Shown here: in pieces, positions 45,447-52,502 of the stretch
Position numbering within the stretch: position 1 is the stretch's first letter
Layout: each line of letters starts with the position of its first letter
Origin: Methylococcaceae bacterium
GTDB taxonomy: Bacteria > Pseudomonadota > Gammaproteobacteria > Methylococcales > Methylomonadaceae
DNA length: 52,502 nucleotides
Direction: 5' to 3'
Assembly: GCA_013140705.1 (NCBI GenBank)
Contig: JABFSH010000006.1
Coordinates: forward strand, 1-52,502
Notes under the pieces: model-generated
The model's database searches: none
Seen by the model: only the letters and a program-made list of their open reading frames with translations
What the model was told of the DNA's origin: nothing
Translations under genes and position numbers: made by a program

Positions 45447-45914
45447 ATGAAAGAAAACATTTTTGATGTCCTGATGTACTTATTCGAAAACTACATGGAA
45501 GATGAAATTGATATACTTCCAGACAGCGAGGTCGTCAAAACCGAATTGGAAGAGGCAGGCTTTGAACAAATTGAGGTCAACAAAGCTTTCGAATGGCTTG
45601 AATCACTCAGCGTACAAGGCTTAATCAAACCAACACAAGCCCCTGCATTTCGCATTTTTTGCAGTCAGGAACAAGTAAAACTGGATATCGAGTGTCGCAA
45701 TTTATTAATCTATCTTGAATCTATCGGCATATTAAATTCTGCCAACCGCGAAATTGTTATAGATCGTGCAATGGCATTGGAAAATGAAGAGATATCCATG
45801 GAAAAACTAAAATGGATCGTTTTGATGGTATTGTTGAGTCAACCCGATGAAGAAATTGCGTTCTCCAGAATGGAAGACATTGTATACAACCTTGTGCCGA
45901 CCTATATTCATTAA
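45447..45914 (+). CDS. smg: Smg family protein (DUF494)
   Basis: The 155-aa acidic protein (MKENIFDVLMYLFENYMEDE, EWLESLSVQGLIKP) belongs to the Smg/DUF494 family, found between dprA and topA in many proteobacteria. Its biochemical role is unknown. Positions of conserved tryptophan and the WIVLMVLL segment near the C-terminus match the family. Confidence 0.93.
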   Translation: MKENIFDVLMYLFENYMEDEIDILPDSEVVKTELEEAGFEQIEVNKAFEWLESLSVQGLIKPTQAPAFRIFCSQEQVKLDIECRNLLIYLESIGILNSANREIVIDRAMALENEEISMEKLKWIVLMVLLSQPDEEIAFSRMEDIVYNLVPTYIH

Positions 45915-45923
45915 CAAACAAAC

Positions 45924-46011
45924 TGGCGCAAGGCCAAAGGTTAAAGGCAAGAAATCATAGAACTTTAGCTTTTAACCTTGCCGCCCTTGTACCTTTCTCC
46001 TTGTCCCTGAA
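45924..46011. repeat. Imperfect inverted repeat between smg and topA
   Basis: In the 103-base gap AAGGTTAAA (45937-45945) faces TTTAACCTT (45971-45979) and CAAGG (45929-45933) faces CCTTG (45985-45989). The left side is purine-rich and the right side is a run of CCTTG-like units. It has no T-tract, so it is more likely an interspersed palindromic repeat or an RNA processing element than a terminator. Confidence 0.5.
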
Positions 46012-46017
46012 AATTAA

Positions 46018-48327
46018 ATGACCAAGAATCTTGTCATTGTTGAATCGCCAGCAAAAGCCAAAACTATTGAAAAGTACCTGGGCAAAGATTTTCAGGTACT
46101 CGCTTCCTATGGCCATGTCAGAGATTTAATTCCCAAGGAAGGCGCTGTCGATCCGGACAATAATTTCGCCATGAAATATGAGCTGATTGAGCGCAATCAA
46201 CGCCATGTTCAGGCTATCAGCAAGGCGCTCAAAACCGCAGACACATTGTATCTTGCGACCGACCCTGACCGGGAGGGTGAAGCGATATCATGGCACTTAT
46301 TCGAACTATTAAACGAGAAAAAACAACTTAAAGACAAACAAGTGCATCGCGTTGTCTTTCATGAAATCACCAAAAAGGCAGTGACTGATGCAATTGCTCA
46401 CCCTGAGCAATTGGCCACTAATTTGATTAATGCTCAACAAGCTAGACGAGCATTGGATTATCTGGTTGGCTTCAAATTGTCACCTTTATTGTGGAAAAAA
46501 ATTCGTCGCGGTCTATCGGCAGGCCGCGTCCAAAGTCCGGCATTACGCATGATAGTCGAACGGGAATTGGCAATCGAAGCTTTTAAAACCAAGGAATATT
46601 GGACCATAGAAGCCGCCTTGACGGCTCAAGCACAAGCTTTTAAAGCCAAGCTCACGCATTTCAATGGCGAAAAACTGTCGCAGTTCAGCATAGACAATGC
46701 AACACTGGCGGAGAAAACCAAGCAAACCTTACTGGATGCGGCCGACGGTCAACTGCTGGTTTCAAAATTAGAAAAGAAACAGCAAAAACGCAACCCAGCG
46801 CCCCCCTTCATCACGTCTACCCTGCAACAGGAAGCAGCACGAAAATTAGGCTTCACAACCAAGCGAACCATGATGGTGGCTCAACAACTGTACGAAGGCA
46901 TTGACATTGGTGGCGAAACAGCCGGTCTGATCACCTACATGCGTACTGACTCAGTTAACTTGTCGGTGGAGGCTGTCCAGGAAATACGGGAACTGATTAA
47001 AAATCTCTATGGCGCTGATAATGTGCCCGATGAACCGAGGCTATATAAAACCAAATCAAAAAATGCTCAGGAAGCACATGAAGCAATTCGTCCGACCACA
47101 CCCAGGCAACTACCCAACCAAATAAAAAACTATTTGAGTGCAGATCAGTTCAAACTTTACGAATTGATCTGGAAACGTACGATAGCCTGTCAAATGACGC
47201 ATGCCACACTCAATTTGATTGCCGTTGACTTGACTTGCGATGATGGCAAACATACTTTCAGGGCGACGGGCTCTTCCATCGCCTCACCAGGATTTATGGC
47301 TGTCTATCTGGAAGGAAAAGATGACAGTAAAGAAGCTGATGATAAGGAAAGTTTTTTACCACCATTGGAAGAAGGTCGGCCTGTATCTTTGGAAGACATC
47401 ATTGCTGGCCAGCACTTCACCGAGCCACCACCACGTTTTGGCGAAGCCAGCTTGGTCAAAGCCTTGGAAGAACATGGTATCGGTCGACCATCGACATATG
47501 CTTCGATTATTTCGACCTTACAAAATCGCGAATATGTAACACTGGATAATAAGCGTTTTTACCCGACCGATGTCGGAAGAATCGTCAACAAATTCCTGAC
47601 CGAACATTTTACAAAATACGTTGATTATGATTTTACGGCGAATCTGGAAGATGATCTGGATGCCGTGTCACGCGGTGAAAAAGACTGGATTCCATTAATG
47701 GGCGATTTCTGGAAACCCTTCAACAGCCTCATTCAAGACAAGGAAGAAAGCGTTCAACGTAAAGATGTAACACAGGAAGCCATTGATGAAAAATGTCCTG
47801 AATGCAACAGCCCCTTGTCCATCCGCTTAGGAAGAAACGGTCGGTTTATTGGCTGTACCAATTACCCAACCTGTTCGTATACTCGTAATTTAAACGATGA
47901 CGCAGTTCCGGAGGAACCAGAAGTTATAGAAGGTAGAACTTGCCCTAAGTGCGAATCGCCTTTAATTATAAAAACGGGCCCCTACGGAAAGTTTATTGGC
48001 TGTAGCGCCTACCCAAAATGCCGGCATATCGAACCACTTGAAAAACCTTCAGAAACTGGCGTTGAATGTCCAGTATGCAAAAAGGGCAACATATTAAAAC
48101 GCAAATCACGAACCGGTAAAATATTTTATTCTTGCTCGGAATATCCAAAATGCGACTATGCTCTCTGGAATGCACCGGTTAAAGAATGCTGTCCAGAATG
48201 TCAGTGGCCAATATTGACCGTTAAAGAGACCAAACGGCGCGGCGTGGAAAAAATCTGTCCACAAAAGGAATGTAAATACGTCACTCCCTATGAAGGTGAT
48301 CCAGCTGATGTCAATGGACCTCAATAG
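46018..48327 (+). CDS. topA: DNA topoisomerase I
   Basis: The 769-aa type IA enzyme has a Toprim domain (VIVESPAKAKTIEKYLG, LATDPDREGEAISWHL), an active-site tyrosine in GLITYMRTDS, and at least three C-terminal C4 zinc ribbons of the form CPxC...CxxYPxC (about 590-720) plus a final cysteine-rich segment. It relaxes negative supercoils. The start ATG follows a weak leader; no second start looks better. No clear terminator follows in 48328-48470. Confidence 0.97.
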   Translation: MTKNLVIVESPAKAKTIEKYLGKDFQVLASYGHVRDLIPKEGAVDPDNNFAMKYELIERNQRHVQAISKALKTADTLYLATDPDREGEAISWHLFELLNEKKQLKDKQVHRVVFHEITKKAVTDAIAHPEQLATNLINAQQARRALDYLVGFKLSPLLWKKIRRGLSAGRVQSPALRMIVERELAIEAFKTKEYWTIEAALTAQAQAFKAKLTHFNGEKLSQFSIDNATLAEKTKQTLLDAADGQLLVSKLEKKQQKRNPAPPFITSTLQQEAARKLGFTTKRTMMVAQQLYEGIDIGGETAGLITYMRTDSVNLSVEAVQEIRELIKNLYGADNVPDEPRLYKTKSKNAQEAHEAIRPTTPRQLPNQIKNYLSADQFKLYELIWKRTIACQMTHATLNLIAVDLTCDDGKHTFRATGSSIASPGFMAVYLEGKDDSKEADDKESFLPPLEEGRPVSLEDIIAGQHFTEPPPRFGEASLVKALEEHGIGRPSTYASIISTLQNREYVTLDNKRFYPTDVGRIVNKFLTEHFTKYVDYDFTANLEDDLDAVSRGEKDWIPLMGDFWKPFNSLIQDKEESVQRKDVTQEAIDEKCPECNSPLSIRLGRNGRFIGCTNYPTCSYTRNLNDDAVPEEPEVIEGRTCPKCESPLIIKTGPYGKFIGCSAYPKCRHIEPLEKPSETGVECPVCKKGNILKRKSRTGKIFYSCSEYPKCDYALWNAPVKECCPECQWPILTVKETKRRGVEKICPQKECKYVTPYEGDPADVNGPQ

Positions 48328-48474
48328 CCGTAAACAATATTATCGTTATTGCGGAAGGTGGAAACCTGTACGGATCATTGATGACCTACGCGACGTACAT
48401 CAAGAAGGCTTGACATTTGGAAGCCAGACAAGTTACTACAAAAGAAACTCATTAAAATTCACACTCACTTTATA

Positions 48475-48503
48475 TTGCATCGAAATTCTAGTCATGATAT
48501 AAA
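48475..48503 (+). promoter_or_regulatory. Sigma-70 promoter of the 37-aa lipoprotein gene
   Basis: TTGCAT (48475-48480) and TATAAA (48498-48503) are separated by exactly 17 bases. The predicted RNA start is near 48510, giving a leader of about 65 bases that contains a GTGC/GCAC hairpin. Nothing else was found in the 146 bases between topA and this promoter. Confidence 0.7.
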
Positions 48504-48574
48504 ATGCATGTGCTTTAATAATTGGCGCACAATAAATAAATAAAATAATTTAAACCCCTTTGGAGGATACTATT

Positions 48575-48688
48575 ATGAAAAAAGTTTTATCACTTTTAGC
48601 AATTGCATTGATGGTTGTTGGTTTATCTGGCTGCAACGATAATCCAGATGGCGCCAAACAAAGAGTTTCTAGCTCTATAGCGCTGTAA
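48575..48688 (+). CDS. Small lipoprotein, 37 aa
   Basis: GGAGG stands eight bases before the ATG. The product begins MKKVLSLLAIALMVVGLSGC, a full lipoprotein signal with lipobox LSGC, and continues with only 17 residues (NDNPDGAKQRVSSSIAL). Mature lipopeptide size resembles entericidins and other tiny envelope lipoproteins, but the sequence is not one I know. It has its own promoter and terminator, so it is probably expressed as a single unit, possibly abundantly or under stress. Confidence 0.8.
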   Translation: MKKVLSLLAIALMVVGLSGCNDNPDGAKQRVSSSIAL

Positions 48689-48705
48689 AAGCCAATCTAA
48701 AAACC

Positions 48706-48735
48706 AAAAAACCCAGCCTAATCGCTGGGTTTTTT
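48706..48735 (+). terminator. Terminator of the 37-aa lipoprotein gene
   Basis: ACCCAGC (48711-48717) pairs with GCTGGGT (48724-48730) around a six-base loop, flanked by A5 and T5. The A-tract would let it work in both directions. Confidence 0.9.
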
Positions 48736-49057
48736 CGTCCCGCAAAAATCCTATTCGCCATCTAATTCTTGCTTACCATCCTTTTAGTATCGCCGTACGA
48801 CAAATTAACCAACTGCATTTGATTCATTTGTTTGACTTTACTTCTTTAACCATATTGCCTTGAATCCTTTTTCTCTATTTGTTCAACGATTCTGACAGAA
48901 ATCATTATTGGTTATCATCTATAAAATATAGCCTACCAAAGACTATCCTTATATCAGTAATCAATACAACCAATGGATTGGCAGATCGCATATTAACGAC
49001 ACTAAGTATACGCAATAGATTTAACAATCTTCAGCTGAAATAGCAAAGACTCAAGTA

Positions 49058-49266
49058 GCCATGCCGGCATGGATTGCCGGTCGACTGCAAGGATGCAGGA
49101 GGTAGTGCACCGACAGTAGGCGCTTTAGGCGACGCAAGAGCAGTTGCCGGATCCAGAACACAGGGATGTGACTCATCAGGATAGTTAACCGCCAACCGCC
49201 GGGTTTACATCCGTGTAACCTGGACCCCGGCAATCCGCCGGGGAGACAATCTTTGGGAATCAGTGA
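49058..49266. repeat. Palindromic repeat element of about 200 bp in a gene-free stretch
   Basis: The gene-free interval 48736-49329 holds this structured element. It opens with the palindrome ATGCCGGCAT (49061-49070) followed by GGATTGCCGG (49071-49080), and the reverse complement CCGGCAATCC lies at 49227-49236. Next to it CCCCGG (49225-49230) and CCGGGG (49238-49243) form a hairpin. TTGCCGG recurs at 49144. The end contains TTGGGAATCAGTGA, shared with the short element near 2.3 kb. It is richer in G and C than its surroundings. It resembles a non-coding interspersed element (REP- or MITE-like). Confidence 0.6.
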
Positions 49267-49329
49267 GATCATCACCGTTTCTATTTCGGCTGAAGCTTAT
49301 ACGTAATCAGGTAGATTTATAGTGAACAG

Positions 49330-51987
49330 CTAAGGTTTAGTACCCCCGGTCGTAGGAGTTGAAGTACCTGATTTATTGCCATCGGCAGCATTTTTAATGA
49401 ACATCTGTTTCAGTCGATTGAAAGCAGACCAAAAATTGGTATCCATTACGATTTGGTTACCGATAGATACAATAACTCTAGCAAGTTCAGGGATTCCGTT
49501 TGTGATCGAGACCATGTAAACCGGTTGTACATAGAGCACGCTATTTCCCATCGGCATGATAATCATCCGGCCTAAGCGAATATTTGAACCTCCCTGATCC
49601 CAGAGGGTAAATTGAGCAGATATTTCTGGATCTTGTTCAATCAGTGACTCAACCTGTGCAGGACCGTTGACTTGAACATCCTTAAGAAATTTAAAAATTG
49701 TAATGTTGGGTTTATAAGCAGGGCTGCAGGTTTTGGTATCTGTTACGCCTGCAACACCTATCATGCTGAGATTATTGCTGTTGACGGGTGTCATCGGGTT
49801 CAACATGACAAACTCCTCTTTGTCATTACAATTGCCGAAATCGATGGTTTGATAGTAGGGCTTTACCGGTTGTCCCCGAACTTTAGCAAACTGCCAGGTT
49901 TCCGCCTGCTCGTAAAATAGCTCGGGTTTCTGCTGATTATATTTGGCATATACTTTCATCTGTAGATAATACAGATCTCTGGGATAGCGTAAATGCGATT
50001 TTAGCTCAGCTGGCAGTTCATCGAGGCTTTTAAACAGGCTGGGATATGCAAGACTGTAAGCCTGAATTATTACATCCGATGGATCGGATATAAAATACTG
50101 TACGCCGCCGTCAAAAGCATCGACGACTATTTTTACAGAATTGCGGATATAATTAAATTTATGTTTCCCATCGAGAAAATCGTCGTCAGCCAGCTTGGAG
50201 ACTGGATACCATTTAGATAATGTGTACCCGTCCAATATCCAGTAAAACCTGTCTTTGGTCATTACCAAATAGGGGTCAGTATCCAAATGCACAAATGGCG
50301 TCAATTTTTTAATGCGATCAGCAATATTTCTGCGCATTAAAACTTGGCTTTCTTGCGTTATATTGGTGGAAAAAAATATCTTCTCGTCGTGGAAATAAAA
50401 GGAAAATAATGCTTTTCTGAACAAAGACGGGATAGGAACTCCGCCTTTACCTTTATAGGCGCTTTCTACACCAAGATCAGAAAGCGTACCGGTAATTCCC
50501 ATAATTTTAAGTTTGTTGGGTACTATGGCGTAAGTGTATTGCTCCTGTCCATAGTAAATATCGGGATATTTGACCGATAAGCCAACGCTCGAACTTAGAT
50601 TTAAATCACGCATATACCAGACCAAGGGTTTACCTGCGTCTTGGGCCGCAGGGGTGACCACAGCGCCATAACCGTGCGTATATCGCAAATGCGTGTTTTC
50701 CCAGTTTTGCGCTTCAAGTGGTAATCTGGATATATTGTTTTCCCTGGCCGACAAATTTACCTGTCTAGTGTGATCAAGCAGAAAATAGCGATCTTCATCA
50801 ACGGATAGGAATTTGTAGTAAGGCCTTATCGACTGCAGCTGGTTATAAGTATCAATCAAGATTTCTCTGTCCCAAACGGGTATGTTTTCAAAATATTTCT
50901 GCTTACTCCATGCCTCGATGTCATCAACGGCATCCAGCTTAATAGGCAGATCAACTGTTTTAATGTTTTTTAAATCATAGGCGTCCAGCGTCGCATCAAT
51001 ATTGTTCTGCATAAACGGTTTTTCCATTTTTACAGGATTTGGATTAACAATATATTGTTGTATTAATTCGGGTATATACTGGACTTTAGCCAACCCTAAA
51101 ACACATAAAAAAGCCGTAAACGCAATTAAAAACGGCGTCTTGATACGGTGTTTTTCTGAAAAAATAAAGAGGCTTGCAGTAATTGCTGTCGCAAGAAACG
51201 TTACGATCCCCAACCAAATAAGCGGCAATTGATAGCGTATTTCTACAAATCCTGGGCCATAAAATATTGGCTCATGGTTATCGGTATATAACAATGAAAA
51301 CCGTTGCAGCAAAAACCCCCAAACCACAAATAAGACGACGAAAACGATTAGAATCGACAAATGAATTTTGGCGCCTAACGGGAACTCTTTACTTTGATTG
51401 GGAACAAAAACATGTTCCAGCCAATACAGAACTCCAACCATGCAGAACAAGAGACCGGCTGTGGTTAACATTTCCTGTTGAACCATCATATACAGAGGAT
51501 AAGACAGCAAATAAAAGCTTATATCGTATTTGTAAACTGGCTCGGTTACTCCTGAAGAGCCACCGAATAGATACAATAATGCCGATTCCCATTGCTGATA
51601 AAAAGGTATGGCAATAAAAATGGCTAATACCAACGATATTGGCGTGTAGATTTTTACCGAGCCATTCATAAATGTATCGGCAAACCGCTGAAAGCGTCGA
51701 CGTTTGTCTATATTATTGAGTATCTCATCCGGCGGATTGACTCCCAAATAACGCGAGGCAATCCAGAAATGAAAAAAGAAAATTAAGAAAAATAATAGCG
51801 TTACACCGCCAGAAAGAAAAAAACGATACAGTAGCCTCAACCAAAAATAGGCTTCAAGTTTTAATGATTGAAACCACCATAAGTCAACAAACAAATCAAG
51901 AAATATGAAATGGAAAGCAACGTATAAAACGGTAGCGATTATTAACGTTGCCCCAATGATAGCGGGTAAAAGCTTCAAACTCCGCAT
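49330..51987 (-). CDS. UPF0182 family membrane protein
   Basis: The 885-aa protein has about seven membrane helices in the first 320 residues (from ATLIIATVLYVAFHFIFLDLF onward) and a large, conserved extracytoplasmic domain with GYGAVVTPA and KLKIMGITGTLSDLG segments. This is the UPF0182 (COG1615) layout and length. The C-terminus ends in a disordered Ser/Thr/Gly tail. Function is not known. The gene is alone on the minus strand. I see no clear promoter in the AT-rich region upstream. Confidence 0.88.
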   Translation of the reverse strand: MRSLKLLPAIIGATLIIATVLYVAFHFIFLDLFVDLWWFQSLKLEAYFWLRLLYRFFLSGGVTLLFFLIFFFHFWIASRYLGVNPPDEILNNIDKRRRFQRFADTFMNGSVKIYTPISLVLAIFIAIPFYQQWESALLYLFGGSSGVTEPVYKYDISFYLLSYPLYMMVQQEMLTTAGLLFCMVGVLYWLEHVFVPNQSKEFPLGAKIHLSILIVFVVLFVVWGFLLQRFSLLYTDNHEPIFYGPGFVEIRYQLPLIWLGIVTFLATAITASLFIFSEKHRIKTPFLIAFTAFLCVLGLAKVQYIPELIQQYIVNPNPVKMEKPFMQNNIDATLDAYDLKNIKTVDLPIKLDAVDDIEAWSKQKYFENIPVWDREILIDTYNQLQSIRPYYKFLSVDEDRYFLLDHTRQVNLSARENNISRLPLEAQNWENTHLRYTHGYGAVVTPAAQDAGKPLVWYMRDLNLSSSVGLSVKYPDIYYGQEQYTYAIVPNKLKIMGITGTLSDLGVESAYKGKGGVPIPSLFRKALFSFYFHDEKIFFSTNITQESQVLMRRNIADRIKKLTPFVHLDTDPYLVMTKDRFYWILDGYTLSKWYPVSKLADDDFLDGKHKFNYIRNSVKIVVDAFDGGVQYFISDPSDVIIQAYSLAYPSLFKSLDELPAELKSHLRYPRDLYYLQMKVYAKYNQQKPELFYEQAETWQFAKVRGQPVKPYYQTIDFGNCNDKEEFVMLNPMTPVNSNNLSMIGVAGVTDTKTCSPAYKPNITIFKFLKDVQVNGPAQVESLIEQDPEISAQFTLWDQGGSNIRLGRMIIMPMGNSVLYVQPVYMVSITNGIPELARVIVSIGNQIVMDTNFWSAFNRLKQMFIKNAADGNKSGTSTPTTGGTKP

Positions 51988-52439
51988 GATATCCTCGTTA
52001 AATTGAATATATTAACAATACCTGGATAATATACAGAGAATACGCGCTTAATTCCATACTCAATAATGATCACAATGTCGTTGCTCGTCCAACTACTGGT
52101 AGGGAAGAATTTGGTTTACAGTAGCCTCATCAACTTCATAATAATAAGTGGGCTAAAATTTTATGCAGAATAAAAATGACCATTCACTATAAAATATCAT
52201 AACCTGGTGATCTTAAAATGCGCGTTTACAGAACAGGGCGTCTAAGATGACGAAAACGAATTAATGCCCAAGGAGTGTCGAGAAATATATTGGGAGAAAA
52301 TTCACTTAGCGAAAAATTAAAATATGTTTATTCCGCATACTTGTGGATACAAACGAATCTTTCCATAAATATCAGCTAGTACAATCATCCTTAAATATGC
52401 TGGATAATACACTGTTTTAAATAACAATCATTAGAGCAG
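51988..52439. other. Gene-free AT-rich interval
   Basis: I see no ORF of useful size, RNA gene or clear promoter between the UPF0182 start and the IS630-like start. A short phrase TGGATAATA occurs at both sides (about 52023 and 52401), probably by chance. The left end of the IS630-like element should lie in the right part of this interval but I could not locate its terminal repeat. Confidence 0.5.
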
Positions 52440-52502
52440 ATGGCACGACCTTTACCTCCACTGAAACTGAATATTGAGTTACAAGAAATTTTGCAAGCAA
52501 TC
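52440..52502 (+). CDS. IS630-family transposase, N-terminal fragment at window end
   Basis: The 21 visible codons start at ATG 52440 with MARPLPPLKLNIELQEIL. The opening MARPLPPLxL is characteristic of IS630-family transposases, where it precedes the helix-turn-helix. The rest of the gene is outside the window, so intactness cannot be judged. No strong ribosome-binding site is seen (AGAGCAG just upstream). Confidence 0.65.
   Translation, partial: MARPLPPLKLNIELQEILQAI

Noticed and set aside
48290-48502. A 70-codon plus-strand ORF overlapping the topA end
   Set aside because: It starts inside topA in another frame, has no ribosome-binding site and no recognisable motif. The tail region also contains the promoter of the 37-aa lipoprotein gene.
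49058-49266. Repeat element as an integron attC site or CRISPR fragment
   Set aside because: It has no integrase core-site pattern and no regularly spaced direct repeats.
49051-49275. A 74-codon minus-strand ORF within the repeat element
   Set aside because: Its codons follow the palindromic sequence of the repeat and show no protein-like pattern.

Overview
The window reads as chromosomal DNA from a gammaproteobacterium. The gene orders flhF-fleN-fliA-motCD, asd-fimV, def-fmt-rsmB-ntrYX and lysM-dprA-smg-topA, together with the protein sequences, suggest a methanotroph-like lineage (Methylococcales). That placement is an inference, because no methane-oxidation or rRNA gene lies in the window. 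Most of it is housekeeping and motility DNA. The accessory-looking parts are the two ends (an IS3-like end on the left, the first codons of an IS630-like transposase on the right), the 0.1-1.6 kb stretch, and a 29.3-32.9 kb island.

Layout. 0-1.6 kb: an IS3-type element end, two uncharacterised proteins and a decayed phnA (yjdM). 1.7-2.2 kb: three tRNA genes (Arg-ACG, Asn-GTT, Arg-TCG) on the minus strand with a visible promoter and two terminators. 2.5-15.7 kb: a minus-strand flagellar cluster, transcribed fliL-M-N-O-P-Q-R-flhB-flhA-flhF-fleN-fliA-motC-motD, then a 52-codon ORF and a DUF2802 gene. It covers the export gate, C-ring, polar-number control, sigma-28 and a MotCD-type stator, but has no che genes. 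15.9-21.2 kb: a degenerate receiver-Hpt protein, fimV, asd and adk. 21.4-29.2 kb: a SUF iron-sulfur operon (Rrf2-type regulator, sufB, sufC, sufD, sufS, sufU, then rsmJ and a Rieske ferredoxin) with an inverted Uma2 nuclease gene lodged between sufD and sufS. A 13-bp site matching the IscR type-1 motif at 12 positions lies upstream of the regulator.

29.3-32.9 kb: the least explained region. A membrane protein resembles the EHD/dynamin GTPase fold but has damaged nucleotide-binding motifs. It is followed by a polytopic membrane protein and a FlgO-type lipoprotein, with another lipoprotein gene facing away. 32.9-36.1 kb: a small winged-helix protein, minCDE, and rplM-rpsI with a clear terminator. 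36.2-43.1 kb: def-fmt-rsmB-DUF4390-ntrY-ntrX, where NtrX lacks the GAFTGA loop and the Walker B aspartate. 43.2-48.3 kb: the divergent lysM-dprA-smg-topA set, with dprA apparently starting at CTG. 48.4-52.5 kb: a 37-residue lipoprotein gene with its own promoter and terminator, a repeat element, a UPF0182 membrane protein, and the IS630-like start.

Functionally, the window gathers several proteins that in other bacteria place structures at the pole or midcell: FlhF, FleN, FimV/HubP and MinCDE. The other main theme is Fe-S cluster assembly. No CRISPR array, prophage, biosynthetic cluster or complete restriction system was seen.
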